64,000 bases of DNA from Aquimarina sp042434915 (GTDB lineage: Bacteria > Bacteroidota > Bacteroidia > Flavobacteriales > Flavobacteriaceae). The stretch lies in assembly GCF_042434915.1 (NCBI RefSeq), contig NZ_CP170198.1, positions 248,001-312,000 of the forward strand, given 5' to 3'. The position numbers and the translations under genes were made by a program. This document shows, piece by piece, positions 25,629 to 35,600 of this stretch; position 1 is the first letter of the stretch; each line of letters opens with the position of its first letter. A model generated the notes under the pieces. The model did no database searches. It had not been told where the DNA came from and saw nothing but the letters and a program-made list of their open reading frames with translations.

Positions 25629-25946
25629 ATGGCAGTAGATTTAAGTCAAAGTGAATGGGATGAACAATTAGCCAAAGATAGCAATGCTGTCGTTCTAGAC
25701 GTTCGCACCGAAGAAGAAGTCGAAGAAGGACATATTCCTAATATGATTCATATCGATATTCGACAAGGACAAGAATTTCTGGATGCAGTAGAAAAGCTGG
25801 ATGCAACAAAGAATTACTATATATATTGTCGTTCTGGAGCGCGCAGTGCGCAAGCTTGTACTCTGATGAATCAAATGGGATTTAGTACTACCTATAACTT
25901 AATTGGTGGTATTATGAACTATGATGGACCTGTTGAGACACCATAG
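25629..25946 (+). CDS. Rhodanese-like sulfurtransferase, cytoplasmic
   Basis: 105 residues, a single rhodanese domain. The N-terminal VVLDVRTEEEVEEGHIP motif and the active-site loop YCRSGARS with the catalytic cysteine are intact, so it can carry a persulfide. There is no signal peptide. Single-domain rhodaneses transfer sulfur to cyanide, thioredoxin or other acceptors; the true acceptor here is unknown. The next gene, a lipoprotein rhodanese, starts 3 bp after its stop, so the two form a cytoplasmic/extracytoplasmic pair. Confidence 0.92.
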   Translation: MAVDLSQSEWDEQLAKDSNAVVLDVRTEEEVEEGHIPNMIHIDIRQGQEFLDAVEKLDATKNYYIYCRSGARSAQACTLMNQMGFSTTYNLIGGIMNYDGPVETP

Positions 25947-25949
25947 CGT

Positions 25950-26360
25950 ATGAACAATCTACGATATTTAGGGTGGTTAGGTGTATTTTTGATATGTATT
26001 AGTTGTACAACTGTTACTAAGCATCCTGTAGCTACAGACACAGCTATTCAACGTGTTACATCACAGGAAATGATTGCTTTGATGAAGAATGATAAAATTC
26101 GAGTAATTGATGTTCGTACACCTCAAGAGTTTGAAACTGGTTATATTGAAACGGCAGAAAATATAGATTTTAAAGATGAAAATTTTATTAATACAGTTTC
26201 AAAGTTAGATACATCAAAACCTGTAATTATTTATTGCGCACGTGGTGGACGAAGTGCTAAGTGTGCCGAAGTGATGAAGGAGGCAGGATTTACTAAAATA
26301 TATGATCTAAATGGAGGTATCTCTCAGTGGAAATTAGATGGTCAAGAAATTATAAACTAG
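25950..26360 (+). CDS. Rhodanese-like lipoprotein
   Basis: 136 residues. Lipoprotein signal with lipobox at CISC (MNNLRYLGWLGVFLICISC), then one rhodanese domain: VIDVRTPQEFETGYI and the active-site loop YCARGGRSAKCAEVM with the catalytic Cys. It therefore acts outside the cytoplasm. It starts 3 bp after the cytoplasmic rhodanese and is followed by a long bidirectional terminator. Sulfur trafficking or periplasmic thiol repair alongside the two thioredoxin-fold proteins upstream is a reasonable inference. Confidence 0.92.
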   Translation: MNNLRYLGWLGVFLICISCTTVTKHPVATDTAIQRVTSQEMIALMKNDKIRVIDVRTPQEFETGYIETAENIDFKDENFINTVSKLDTSKPVIIYCARGGRSAKCAEVMKEAGFTKIYDLNGGISQWKLDGQEIIN

Positions 26361-26377
26361 GCATACCAAATCATAAC

Positions 26378-26420
26378 ATACACAAAATCCTATCAGTTAT
26401 TCTGATAGGATTTTGTGTAT
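26378..26420. terminator. Strong hairpin terminator after the redox operon
   Basis: Perfect 19-bp arms (26378-26396 and 26402-26420, containing ACAAAATCCTATCAG) with a 5-base loop. The TTTTGTGT tail within the 3' arm gives limited U content, but the stem is very stable. It isolates the redox operon from the TetR-controlled export operon. Confidence 0.8.
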
Positions 26421-26473
26421 AAATAGGGTAGTATCACGATAAAATGAATTAAACAAAAGTTAAACTTTCATAG

Positions 26474-26494
26474 TGTAATAGTATTACTATTACA
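26474..26494. promoter_or_regulatory. TetR operator (perfect palindrome)
   Basis: Arms TGTAATAGTA (26474-26483) and TACTATTACA (26485-26494) are perfect reverse complements around one central T. The right end overlaps the -7 box TACATTTG (26491-26498) of the TetR-family gene that starts at 26510. This is the usual position for an autorepressor site. Confidence 0.75.
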
Positions 26495-26498
26495 TTTG
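26491..26498 (+). promoter_or_regulatory. -7 box of the export operon
   Basis: TACATTTG, exact match to TAnnTTTG, 11 bases before the ATG at 26510. The short distance implies a very short leader. It is overlapped by the palindromic operator. Confidence 0.6.
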
Positions 26499-26509
26499 CA
26501 TTATAAACT

Positions 26510-27178
26510 ATGGAAAGACTCTCAATTCATATAACAATTGATCCCGAATTATACACTAAGGACCCTGAATCCTCTGTACTTGGGCGTACCATCATTTCAA
26601 AAGGAATCGAAATGATAGATAAATTAGGATTCGAAAGTTTTACTTTTAAAAAACTTGGGGTTATTATTGGATCGAATGAAAGTTCTATTTATCGATATTT
26701 TAGTAGTAAACATGCCTTATTGGTTTATCTAATTAGTTGGTATTGGAGTTGGATTGAGTATAGATTGGTCTTTGCCACTACAAATGTTGAGGATTCAGAG
26801 ACATGCTTAAAAGAAGCGATATTGTTATTAACTCAAGATGTGACCGAAGATCGTTCATTCTCATATATAAACGAAGTGTTGTTACATCAAATTATAATAT
26901 CAGAATCGGCAAAAGCCTACTATACCAAAGATATTGATACTGAAAATGCAAAGGGTTATTACAAGACTTATAAGCGAGTAGTACAACGGGTAAGTGAATT
27001 AGTTTTGGCGGTAAACCCCAGGTTTGAGTTTCCTCATATGTTAATTTCTACAGTAATCGAAGGAGCCCACCATCAACGTTATTTTTCGAAGCACATGCCT
27101 ACTCTTACCAATATTAAAATAGGGGAGAATTATATTGCAGATTTTTATACTGCACTAGTTTTTAAAACAATTCAATGA
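26510..27178 (+). CDS. TetR/AcrR family transcriptional regulator
   Basis: 222 residues. The N-terminal helix-turn-helix is visible at about 28-70: GIEMIDKLGFESFTFKKLG, then SNESSIYRYFSSKHALLVYL, the classical TetR recognition helix. The rest is an all-helical ligand domain (DUF-like, rich in aromatic residues) without a recognisable ligand motif. It heads an operon for an ABC protein, HlyD adaptor and TolC channel and has a perfect 21-bp palindrome over its own promoter, so I infer autorepression and ligand-induced expression of the exporter. The next gene starts inside its stop codon (ATGA overlap). Confidence 0.9.
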   Translation: MERLSIHITIDPELYTKDPESSVLGRTIISKGIEMIDKLGFESFTFKKLGVIIGSNESSIYRYFSSKHALLVYLISWYWSWIEYRLVFATTNVEDSETCLKEAILLLTQDVTEDRSFSYINEVLLHQIIISESAKAYYTKDIDTENAKGYYKTYKRVVQRVSELVLAVNPRFEFPHMLISTVIEGAHHQRYFSKHMPTLTNIKIGENYIADFYTALVFKTIQ

Positions 27179-27519
27179 AAAAAGGTATACACAAAACATA
27201 TGATGTATTTAAGGTTATGGCAGTTGTTATGACATTATCCCTTATTTTTATACAACCGGTTTTGCAACTTATCTTTTTTATTGAAGAAACCACACCAACA
27301 GTTTTAGTATTAGGAAGTGAAGAGAATAATGAACAACAGCATCAAGTGGATGCTACAGTAACTTTGAATAAGTTAGATTATTCTTCTTTGAATTTGTTAG
27401 AATACTCTGATATCGAAACGCTTACTAATTTTGCGATCTATACCACTATTGGGTTTTCAGAGATTATTCAGGAAATTCCTATACCACCACCTGATAGCTT
27501 CTCATCCTTTTATATGTAA
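27175..27519 (+). CDS. Small membrane protein of the export operon, unknown
   Basis: 114 residues, overlapping the TetR stop by 4 bases (ATGA), so translation is coupled. A basic N-terminus precedes one hydrophobic segment (about residues 12-37). After that comes an acidic, Gln/Glu-rich linker (about 43-57), a stretch of Leu/Ile, and a proline-rich end (PIPPPDSF). No Cys lipobox. I do not recognise a family. Position between the regulator and the ABC-HlyD-TolC genes suggests an accessory or regulatory subunit of the exporter, or an exported product; neither is shown. Confidence 0.75.
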   Translation: MKKGIHKTYDVFKVMAVVMTLSLIFIQPVLQLIFFIEETTPTVLVLGSEENNEQQHQVDATVTLNKLDYSSLNLLEYSDIETLTNFAIYTTIGFSEIIQEIPIPPPDSFSSFYM

Positions 27520-27528
27520 GATAGAGCA

Positions 27529-27542
27529 CGGTAATATTACCG
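27529..27542. promoter_or_regulatory. Second palindrome with TetR-like half-sites
   Basis: CGGTAATATTACCG is a perfect 14-bp palindrome. Its inner GTAATA/TATTAC elements also occur in the palindrome upstream of the tetR gene (26474-26494), where they are further apart. It lies 90 bp before the ABC gene and may be a second site for the same regulator. Confidence 0.4.
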
Positions 27543-27631
27543 AAATACATCTTTTGATTCTACAAATAACATAATAAACATCGTTATGATAGGGGTTGTA
27601 ATTTTATCCCATCATTGCAAAATAGAAATAC

Positions 27632-29299
27632 ATGAAAAAAACTATGACCCCATGGCAGCGGTTTATTGGTTTACTACAACTAGATAGACGCGATATAAGG
27701 CAAATTCTATATTATGCGATTTTTGCTGGATTAGTATCTTTATCATTACCCTTAGGTATACAAGCTATCATTAATTTAATTCAAGGTGCACAAGTATCAT
27801 CTTCCTGGATTGTGTTAGTTGTATTAGTAACGCTTGGAGTAGCGTTCCAAGGAGGGCTTCAAATTATGCAAATTAGAATTTTAGAAAATATCCAACAAAA
27901 GATTTTTACACGTTCTTCTTTTGAATTTATTTATCGTTTTCCTAAAATCAAAACAAGTGAACTTCATAATTACTACCCTCCAGAATTAGCGAATCGCTTT
28001 TTTGATACTCTAACGGTTCAAAAGGGGTTATCCAAAATTCTTATAGATTTTCCTGCAGCAGTTTTACAGATAGTTTTCGGAATTTTATTACTATCCTTTT
28101 ACCATCCGTTTTTTATTATTTATGGCTTGTTGTTAATTGTATTGATTTACATAGTATTTAAATTCACAGCACAAAAAGGTTTAGAAACCAGTCTTAAAGA
28201 ATCCAAGAGTAAATATAAAGTAGCTCACTGGATACAAGAAACAACGCGTTCGCTTATAAGTTTTAAGCTCTCTGGAAAAACTTCGCTTGCTATGAATCGT
28301 AACGACAAGCTTACGACAGATTATCTCGAAGCGCGAGAAAGTCATTTTAGAATTTTACTGATTCAGTTTATTCAAATGGTGGGTTTTAAAATATTAGTTA
28401 CAGCTGGACTGTTAATAGTAGGGGGGCTATTGGTTCTAAATCAACAAATGAATATAGGGCAATTTGTTGCCGCAGAGATTATCATTTTATTAGTAATTAC
28501 TTCGGTAGAGAAGTTAATCAAAGGGCTAGAAACGTTTTATGATGTACTAACTTCTTTAGAAAAAATAGGACAAGTAGTTGATAAAGATCTTGAACCACAG
28601 GAGGGTGTGGACCCTTTTATAAATCAACAAGAATTAAAGATCGAATTAGAAAATGTAGCCTATACGACTGCCGATAATTTTTCGATATTAAAAGATGTTA
28701 ATGTAACCATTGCGCAAGCCGATAGGATAGTTTTAAATGGGCCTTCTGGATCGGGTAAAACTACCTTACTTAAACTTTTATCAGGGATTATTTATCCAAC
28801 CTCTGGCACCTTATATGTAAATGATGCCTCAATAAAAGGAATTTGGCCTAACCGTTATCGCAGTCACATTGGTCAAGTACTACCTGAGCAACAACCTTTT
28901 GAAGGTTCATTGTTAGAAAATATCACCTTTGGAGATACCACTATAACAAGAGAGCGAGTTCATGAGGTACTTCAAAACTTAGGGTTGTTACCTTTTATAA
29001 AACAACAGTTAAATGGATTACAAACAATGTTATATCCACAAGGACAACAAATACCGTATACGATTGCCAAACGGATTATACTGGCAAGAGCCATAGTACA
29101 TCAACCCAAACTTTTATTATTAAAGGACCCTTTAGAGCACTTTGAACCCAATGAGGCAGCTGCCATAATCGAGTATTTAACAAGACCCGAACAGCCTTGG
29201 GCTATTGTAGTCTCTTCACGCAATCCATTATGGATACGCAAAGCTTCAATAATGTTAGAGCTTAATCAAGGAACCTTAAACCGTACACGCAATGCTTAA
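27632..29299 (+). CDS. ABC exporter (TMD-NBD) with degenerate signature and Walker B
   Basis: 555 residues: a six-helix ABC exporter membrane domain (about 1-310) and a nucleotide-binding domain (about 335-550). Walker A GPSGSGKTT is intact and a Q-loop IGQVLPEQQPFEG is present. The normal LSGGQ signature is replaced by QIPYTIAKRI, and Walker B reads KLLLLKDPLEH, with Lys and Asp where Asp and catalytic Glu are expected. As I recall, close flavobacterial relatives in ABC-HlyD-TolC operons share this pattern, so it may be a conserved atypical or regulatory ATPase rather than decay. No peptidase C39 domain. It overlaps the HlyD gene by 8 bp. Confidence 0.88.
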   Translation: MKKTMTPWQRFIGLLQLDRRDIRQILYYAIFAGLVSLSLPLGIQAIINLIQGAQVSSSWIVLVVLVTLGVAFQGGLQIMQIRILENIQQKIFTRSSFEFIYRFPKIKTSELHNYYPPELANRFFDTLTVQKGLSKILIDFPAAVLQIVFGILLLSFYHPFFIIYGLLLIVLIYIVFKFTAQKGLETSLKESKSKYKVAHWIQETTRSLISFKLSGKTSLAMNRNDKLTTDYLEARESHFRILLIQFIQMVGFKILVTAGLLIVGGLLVLNQQMNIGQFVAAEIIILLVITSVEKLIKGLETFYDVLTSLEKIGQVVDKDLEPQEGVDPFINQQELKIELENVAYTTADNFSILKDVNVTIAQADRIVLNGPSGSGKTTLLKLLSGIIYPTSGTLYVNDASIKGIWPNRYRSHIGQVLPEQQPFEGSLLENITFGDTTITRERVHEVLQNLGLLPFIKQQLNGLQTMLYPQGQQIPYTIAKRIILARAIVHQPKLLLLKDPLEHFEPNEAAAIIEYLTRPEQPWAIVVSSRNPLWIRKASIMLELNQGTLNRTRNA

Positions 29300-30644
29300 T
29301 ATATCAAATAATCAGCTTAATAAAACGGTGTCGCTAGATGGATATACTGCTTTCGCGAAAGCGTTCAAAACCGCACACTTCAAAATTTTTAATCGTTTCT
29401 TATTAGGATTTGCCATTATAGTAGGAATTATTTTATTTTTACCATGGACTCAAAACGTTACTGGTAATGGTTATGTAACTACATTAACCCCAGATCAACG
29501 ACCGCAAACGATACAATCTCCCATTCCTGGAAGGATTGAAAAGTGGTATATCAAAGAAGGAGATTTTGTAGAAAAAGGAGATACAATCTTATACATTTCA
29601 GAAATCAAAAATGAATACCAAGATCCTCGTTTGGTAGAGCGTACAAATCAACAAAAAGAAGCCAAGAGTCGCTCTGTACTATCATATCAAGAAAAAATAA
29701 AAGCTTTAAACAGTCAGGTGCTAGCCTTACAACAAGAACGAGAACTTAAACTCAAGCAAGCAAAGAATAAACTTATGCAGGCTCGACTCAAGGTTAAGAG
29801 TGATAGTATCGAATTTTTGGCAGCAGCGACAAATTTGGAAATCGCAGAGCGTCAATATAATCGAACCTCTACGTTACAGGCCGAAGGTTTAAAAGCGATA
29901 ACTGATGTTGAACAAAAACGATTGAAATTACAGGAAACGCAGGCAAAGTTGATCTCGCAAGAAAATAAATTGCTAGCAAGTCAAAATGAAGTGATCAACG
30001 CACAACTAGAAATTAGCAGAACACTGGCAGCCTATACGGATAAGATTTCAAAATCTCGTAGCGATCGATTTACGGCAGAGTCAGGACAATTTGAGGCAGA
30101 GGGTGAAGTGACAAAGTTAGAAAATCAATCTGCTAATTATCAAATACGTAATGACCTCTATTACATTACTGCACCGCAGAGTGGTTATATAACTAAGGCA
30201 ATTTTTGGCGGAATAGGAGAAACCTTTAAAGAAGGTGAAAAATTAGTAGGGATTATGCCATCCAATTATGATCTAGCAGTAGAAACGTATGTCGAACCTT
30301 TAGATCTCCCACTAATTCACTTGGGTGAAGATGTGCGAATTCAATTTGACGGTTGGCCAGCAATCTTTTTCAATGGTTGGCCTAATGCAGCTTTTGGAAC
30401 GTTTGGAGGAAAAGTTGTAGCGATCGAAAACTTTATAAGTGCCAATGGTAAATTTAGAATTCTTATCGCACCAGATGAATCAACAGAACCTTGGCCTCAA
30501 AATGTACGAGTAGGGTCTGGCGCTCACACCATTGCACTACTCGAGGATGTACCTATTTGGTATGAAATATGGCGACAGCTCAATGGTTTTCCTCCTAACT
30601 ATTATCAAACAGAAACCGATACATCGACAAAAACTAAAAAGTAG
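29292..30644 (+). CDS. HlyD family periplasmic adaptor
   Basis: 450 residues with one N-terminal membrane helix (about 36-52), a lipoyl/barrel-sandwich domain split around a long alpha-helical hairpin (about 115-260, coiled-coil-rich in Gln, Lys and Glu), and a beta-barrel C-terminal part. IPGRIEKWYIKEGDFVEKGD and APQSGYITKAIFGGIGE are the two halves of the lipoyl motif. It bridges the inner-membrane ABC protein and the TolC channel. Overlaps the ABC gene by 8 bp and is 0 bp from the TolC gene. The palindrome GCTTTCGCGAAAGC sits inside the gene at 29349-29362. Confidence 0.92.
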   Translation: MLNISNNQLNKTVSLDGYTAFAKAFKTAHFKIFNRFLLGFAIIVGIILFLPWTQNVTGNGYVTTLTPDQRPQTIQSPIPGRIEKWYIKEGDFVEKGDTILYISEIKNEYQDPRLVERTNQQKEAKSRSVLSYQEKIKALNSQVLALQQERELKLKQAKNKLMQARLKVKSDSIEFLAAATNLEIAERQYNRTSTLQAEGLKAITDVEQKRLKLQETQAKLISQENKLLASQNEVINAQLEISRTLAAYTDKISKSRSDRFTAESGQFEAEGEVTKLENQSANYQIRNDLYYITAPQSGYITKAIFGGIGETFKEGEKLVGIMPSNYDLAVETYVEPLDLPLIHLGEDVRIQFDGWPAIFFNGWPNAAFGTFGGKVVAIENFISANGKFRILIAPDESTEPWPQNVRVGSGAHTIALLEDVPIWYEIWRQLNGFPPNYYQTETDTSTKTKK

Positions 30645-32084
30645 ATGAACGCAAAGATTCTATATACACTAGCATTGTGCTGCATACTAACTAAAAATGT
30701 AGCGTATGGTCAGCAATCAAAAACGTATCCTCTACAGGATTCTACAGGCACCTTGCAAAAAATCTTATCCTTTGAGGAATATCTGGGATATGTAAAAAAA
30801 TACCACCCCCTGATTAAACAAGCTAACTTGCAACTTAGCGTAGGTGAAGCAACAATGTTACGTGCCCGGGGTGGTTTTGATCCAAAAATCGAAGTAGACT
30901 ATGATCGCAAAAAATTTAAAGGCACCAAATATTATGATCAATTAAATGGAGCTTTTAAGATACCAACTTGGTACGGGATTGAGCTAAATGCTAAATATGA
31001 AGATAACAGTGGAACGTTTTTGGATCCTAGCTTAACTGTACCCGAAGATGGTTTATACAGCGCAGGTGTTTCATTTTCGCTGGCGCAAGGTTTTTTGATT
31101 AATGAACGCATGGCGATGCTTAAAAAAGCACGGTTTTTTTTGGATCAAACCGAGGCCGATAGAACATTATTGGTAAACACGTTGCTTTTTGAAGCTAGTA
31201 AAGCCTATTTTGAATGGGCAGAAGCAGTTAATGAACAAGAAATTTATGAGGATTTTTTAGAGAATGCGCTAATTCGCTATGAAGGAGTTCAACGAAACGT
31301 TGAAGTGGGTGAAAAAGCCGCAATCGATGCTACCGAAGCCAAGATTATTTATCAAACACGACTACTTGACTTTGAAGTAGCACAACTTAAAAAGAGAAAA
31401 GCAGCGCTTAAGGCAAGTAATTTTTTATGGTTGAATGAGATACCGCTAGAGATACAAAATGAAGTCCAGCCACAATTACCAAACGAGCAAGTACTTGTTA
31501 CATCCTTACAACTACAAAATGATCAAATGCTTGGGGATTTAGACTCTAATCATCCCAAATTAAGAAGCTTAACAGCCAAAATTGAAGGATTAGCTGTAGA
31601 TCGCAGACTAAAACGGAATAAATTATTACCTAAACTTGATTTGCAATATAATTTTTTAACACAGGAAGCAGAACAGCTAAATTCATTAAATACTGCAAAT
31701 TATAAAGTAGGAATTAATTTTAGTTTTCCATTATTTTTACGCAAAGAGCGAGGGGATCTACAATTGGCTAAGTATAAAATTGAGGATGCAACCTTTGAAC
31801 GCATGTCAGTAACCGTAGAACTACAAAATAAGATTGAAGCTACGCGTATTGAGATAGCTTCACTTATCAATCAAAATGAATTGATCAGAGATATGGTTCA
31901 AAACTACCGAAGATTATTAATAGCCGAAGAACGTAAATTTGAAGTTGGTGAGAGTTCATTATTTTTAATCAATTCACGCGAGCAAAAACTGATTGAAAAC
32001 TTGTTAAAATCAAATATGCTACAGGTAAAGTTCTTGCAAGCTAATGCCAACTTATTTAATGCACTAGGAGCAACAATAGAGTAA
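30645..32084 (+). CDS. TolC family outer-membrane channel
   Basis: 479 residues with a signal peptide (cleavage after about VAYG). The outer membrane efflux protein repeats are recognisable: two long helical regions with NxxxA/Glu-rich patterns (about 140-260 and 330-470) and NYKVGINFSFPLFLRKERG, a typical strand-and-turn of the TolC barrel. It immediately follows the HlyD adaptor, completing an exporter of small molecules or peptides across both membranes. Not preceded by a separate promoter. It is the last gene of the operon; no clear terminator was seen after it. Confidence 0.92.
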   Translation: MNAKILYTLALCCILTKNVAYGQQSKTYPLQDSTGTLQKILSFEEYLGYVKKYHPLIKQANLQLSVGEATMLRARGGFDPKIEVDYDRKKFKGTKYYDQLNGAFKIPTWYGIELNAKYEDNSGTFLDPSLTVPEDGLYSAGVSFSLAQGFLINERMAMLKKARFFLDQTEADRTLLVNTLLFEASKAYFEWAEAVNEQEIYEDFLENALIRYEGVQRNVEVGEKAAIDATEAKIIYQTRLLDFEVAQLKKRKAALKASNFLWLNEIPLEIQNEVQPQLPNEQVLVTSLQLQNDQMLGDLDSNHPKLRSLTAKIEGLAVDRRLKRNKLLPKLDLQYNFLTQEAEQLNSLNTANYKVGINFSFPLFLRKERGDLQLAKYKIEDATFERMSVTVELQNKIEATRIEIASLINQNELIRDMVQNYRRLLIAEERKFEVGESSLFLINSREQKLIENLLKSNMLQVKFLQANANLFNALGATIE

Positions 32085-32640
32085 CAATATCAAAACATAA
32101 TAATTTAGAAAAAAGATATGGGAATAAAGAATTAGGAGCCAGAGATGGAGCACCACAAATGTTCTGTATCCTTTTTAAAATATTTTATCTAATTTTTTTA
32201 TACAAAGTGTTATGCATCTCATCATATTATAAAGAAATTTTTTGATAAGCCATAGCTATTAGTTGTTATAAAATAGTCACCCATGTTTTGATAGTTATTT
32301 TATTTAAAGTAAGTCATGCCTTTTGACTAGTACGTTTACGTCCAGATTTTACTAATGCTTCTTAATTAGAAGATATGATAAATCGTGTATTTAAAATAAA
32401 TTCTGTAGCTTAGACCAACTTAAAACTTAAACACAAACTTCTTGCAAACTCATATATCCCCATTTATTTAGTAGTAAAGATGTCAAAGGTTATGAGATTT
32501 ATACAGATCATAACATTTAGCAGAGTATATTAGATAAATTAAAGTAATATAATGGTTTTCATGATGTTATAATAAAAACTTTACTAGATCCTAGCTATCC
32601 AAGACATAGTTTAGATCACAAAGTATTAAAAGAAAACCCC
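32085..32640. other. Intergenic region before the NRPS-like gene, possible decayed 5' coding
   Basis: 556 bp, AT-rich, no intact gene seen. In the last 180 bp the frame of the downstream gene reads continuously back to a TAA at 32545-32547, and beyond it with scattered stops as sense-looking sequence (GYEIYTDHN; DPSYPRHSLDHKVL). This could be the remnant of a longer N-terminus or chance. No TAnnTTTG promoter of good quality was found. Confidence 0.4.
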
Positions 32641-35600
32641 ATGAAAAAAAGAACTCATTTTTTTAGTAAATTATTGATCAATGCTGATATTTTTCAAAAG
32701 TTTAATACCGGTCTTGATAAAAATGACATCGCGAATAATCGCAAAGATATGCTACAGGAAGCAGGAGTTGAATATACTGAAGAGATCATTAGTATGTCAA
32801 CTCACGAGTTACAAAAATTTATGGAGAAAGAGTTGTTTCCTAAATTAGATGAGACATTGAACGCAACTATATGCGGACTAATCATGAAGCAACGATTAAC
32901 GAATCCAGCACATATTGCGATCATTGATGGTCATACTTCTGTAGACTATCAAGAACTTATGAAACGCGCCAGTGAAGTTGCTGGTGAACTTAAAAGCCGT
33001 CAAGTTACAAAAGGTTCATTAGTCGGGGTATGTATGAGCCGTACTTGGGAACTTGTAGCTACGCTTATTGGAGTTATGCAAGCTGGCTGTGCCTATGTAC
33101 CCTTAGATCCTGGATATCCACAAGAGAGAGTCCAGTACATGTTAGAGCATTCTCGCGCGGTAGCAGCCATTGTTGATACAGATAAAGCCGCAGCTCTTTG
33201 TAAAGGAGTACGTGAGCTAGTATGGATTGATGCTGTTGGTAATCATTCTGATGTTACCATGTACCCCTCTGCAAATGAGTTGGCGTATGTTATTTATACC
33301 TCAGGATCCACAGGACGACCCAAAGGCGTCGCCGTAGAGCATAAAAGCGTGGTTGCAATGCGTACTTCGATGCGAGAAAAATTTAGTGATGAAGATCTAA
33401 AAGGAGTATTTGCAGGAGCCTCGGTTTGTTTTGATACTTCGGTGATGGAAATTATGGGTACGTTATCGCTGGGAGGGACTCTTATACTTGCAAAAAATGC
33501 ACTTGAACTAACAACGCTTCCAGCGGTAGATAAGTTGACCTTGGTTGTCATAGTTGCATCAGCTTTACAAGCATTACTCACTACCCAAACTTTACCCAAG
33601 GGATTACGATGTTTGGTGTTTGGAGGCGAAGCACTCAAGCGCTCCCTGGTTGATCAGGTATACGCTCTTGCACCTAACTTACGTGTTTTTAATGCTTATG
33701 GTCCTACTGAGGACACTGTATATTCTACATTAGCCGAGGTTCCTTCTGGGGTAAAAACGGTCACGATAGGTAAATCGGTACCCGATTCAACGGCATATAT
33801 CTTAGATGATACTATGCAACCTGTTTCTATGGGAGAGGCAGGAGAATTATATCTTGCAGGTAGTAAACTTGCACGTGGATACTTGTATGATGAGGTATTA
33901 ACAAAAGAACGTTTTATTGAGATAGTACCTAGTGAAATACTACCAGAAAATAGATTATATAAGACTGGTGATTTATGTCGTTGGACAGAAAATGAAGAAA
34001 TCGAATTTCTTGGTCGTATCGACCAGCAAGTAAAAATTAGAGGTTTCAGAATAGAACTTGAGGAAATTGAATCAACCTTAGAGTCGATGAAAGGAGTAGA
34101 CGCTGCCGCTGCCGTTGCTATAGACGGTGGTATTGGTCAAAAAATATTAGCAGTCTATATTACTACCCGGGATGAATCTGTCACCGAGGTAAAAGTAAAG
34201 TCTTATTTATCAGCGCGACTTCCCAAATATATGGTACCGCAAGTTGTTAGGTATTTAAAGGAATTACCTTTTTTGCCCAATGATAAACTCGATCGCAAGA
34301 AACTATTAAGTCTAGAAAACGATATCAAATTGGTGCAAGATGCAGCTATAGCAGTCTCGAGTAAGCACAAAAATAATACAAGTATGGTTACAGATCTTAT
34401 GGTAAATTCTAATAAAGATCGGCAGGCAATCCTTCTTTCGATCATACAGCACGAATTGGTCTCTATTCTCAATTTAAACAAGCCAGTGCAGGTATTACCA
34501 AATGATTCCTTTGATAATTTGGGTCTTGATTCGCTAAGTACATTAGAATTTAGCAGTCGATTAAGCAAGGTGTTAGGATATGATTTATCGGCATATGCTA
34601 TTTTTGAACACTCCACTCCACAATTATTAGTAAATTATATTATTACTACAATTGAAGGAGGCACAGATAACGCTTTAACTCATAAACAACCAGCAAAAGC
34701 TAGAGAGACTTTGGCCAGTTTTCAAACTAATATTCAGTCTAGTCATCCTACGTTTCAGGCTGCAAACGCTCCCTCGTGGAGTGCCAATGATAAAAGTAAA
34801 TTGGTTCAGGAGTTTATGCAGATGGTGAATGATAACCGTAGAAATCCGTATGGAAAAGTTTTGCGAACAGGAAGCGCAGCACGAGGAATTATTGGCGATT
34901 CTTACAATAATGAAGAACAGGAAGCTATTATATGGTCGACTAACCTTTACTTTGGACTAAATCGTGATCCAGAAGTTATCCAAGAAGCCTCTGACGCTTT
35001 AGCGCGTTATGGTACAGGTATGGGGATTTCGGCAGCGGCAACGGGAATGACTACGCAACATTTGGAGTTCGAAAAAGAGTTTGCAGATCTGGTTGGTAAA
35101 CCAAGTGCTTGCTTATTTCCTACGGGATATACTGCTAATCTTGGAGCTATATCTGGTCTTTTGGGACAAAATGATGTTGTTGTGATCGATCAACTTTGCC
35201 ATGCATCTATTGTCGATGGTGCACGTTTAAGCGGTGCGAAAATTAGAACATTTAAACACAATGATGCGTCTGATTTGGCGACAGTTCTTGAGTCAGAAGT
35301 ATCGCCTTACCGAACAGTATTAGTAGTTTTGGAAAGTGTGTATAGTATGGGAGAAGGTACTGCTCCAGTAGCAGAGATAGTGCATACGGCAAAAAAATAC
35401 GACGCACTTGTATTGGTTGATGAAGCACATTCCTTTGGTTTTTACGGAACCGACGGTGCTGGAGTGTGTGCTGCTCAAGGTGTTACAGATGAGGTGGATT
35501 TTATAATGACAACTTTAAGTAAAGCATTAGGTAGTATAGGAGGTGTTATAGCTGCGAGCCAACAGCATATAGATCTTTTGAAATCATCCTCAAGAGCCTA

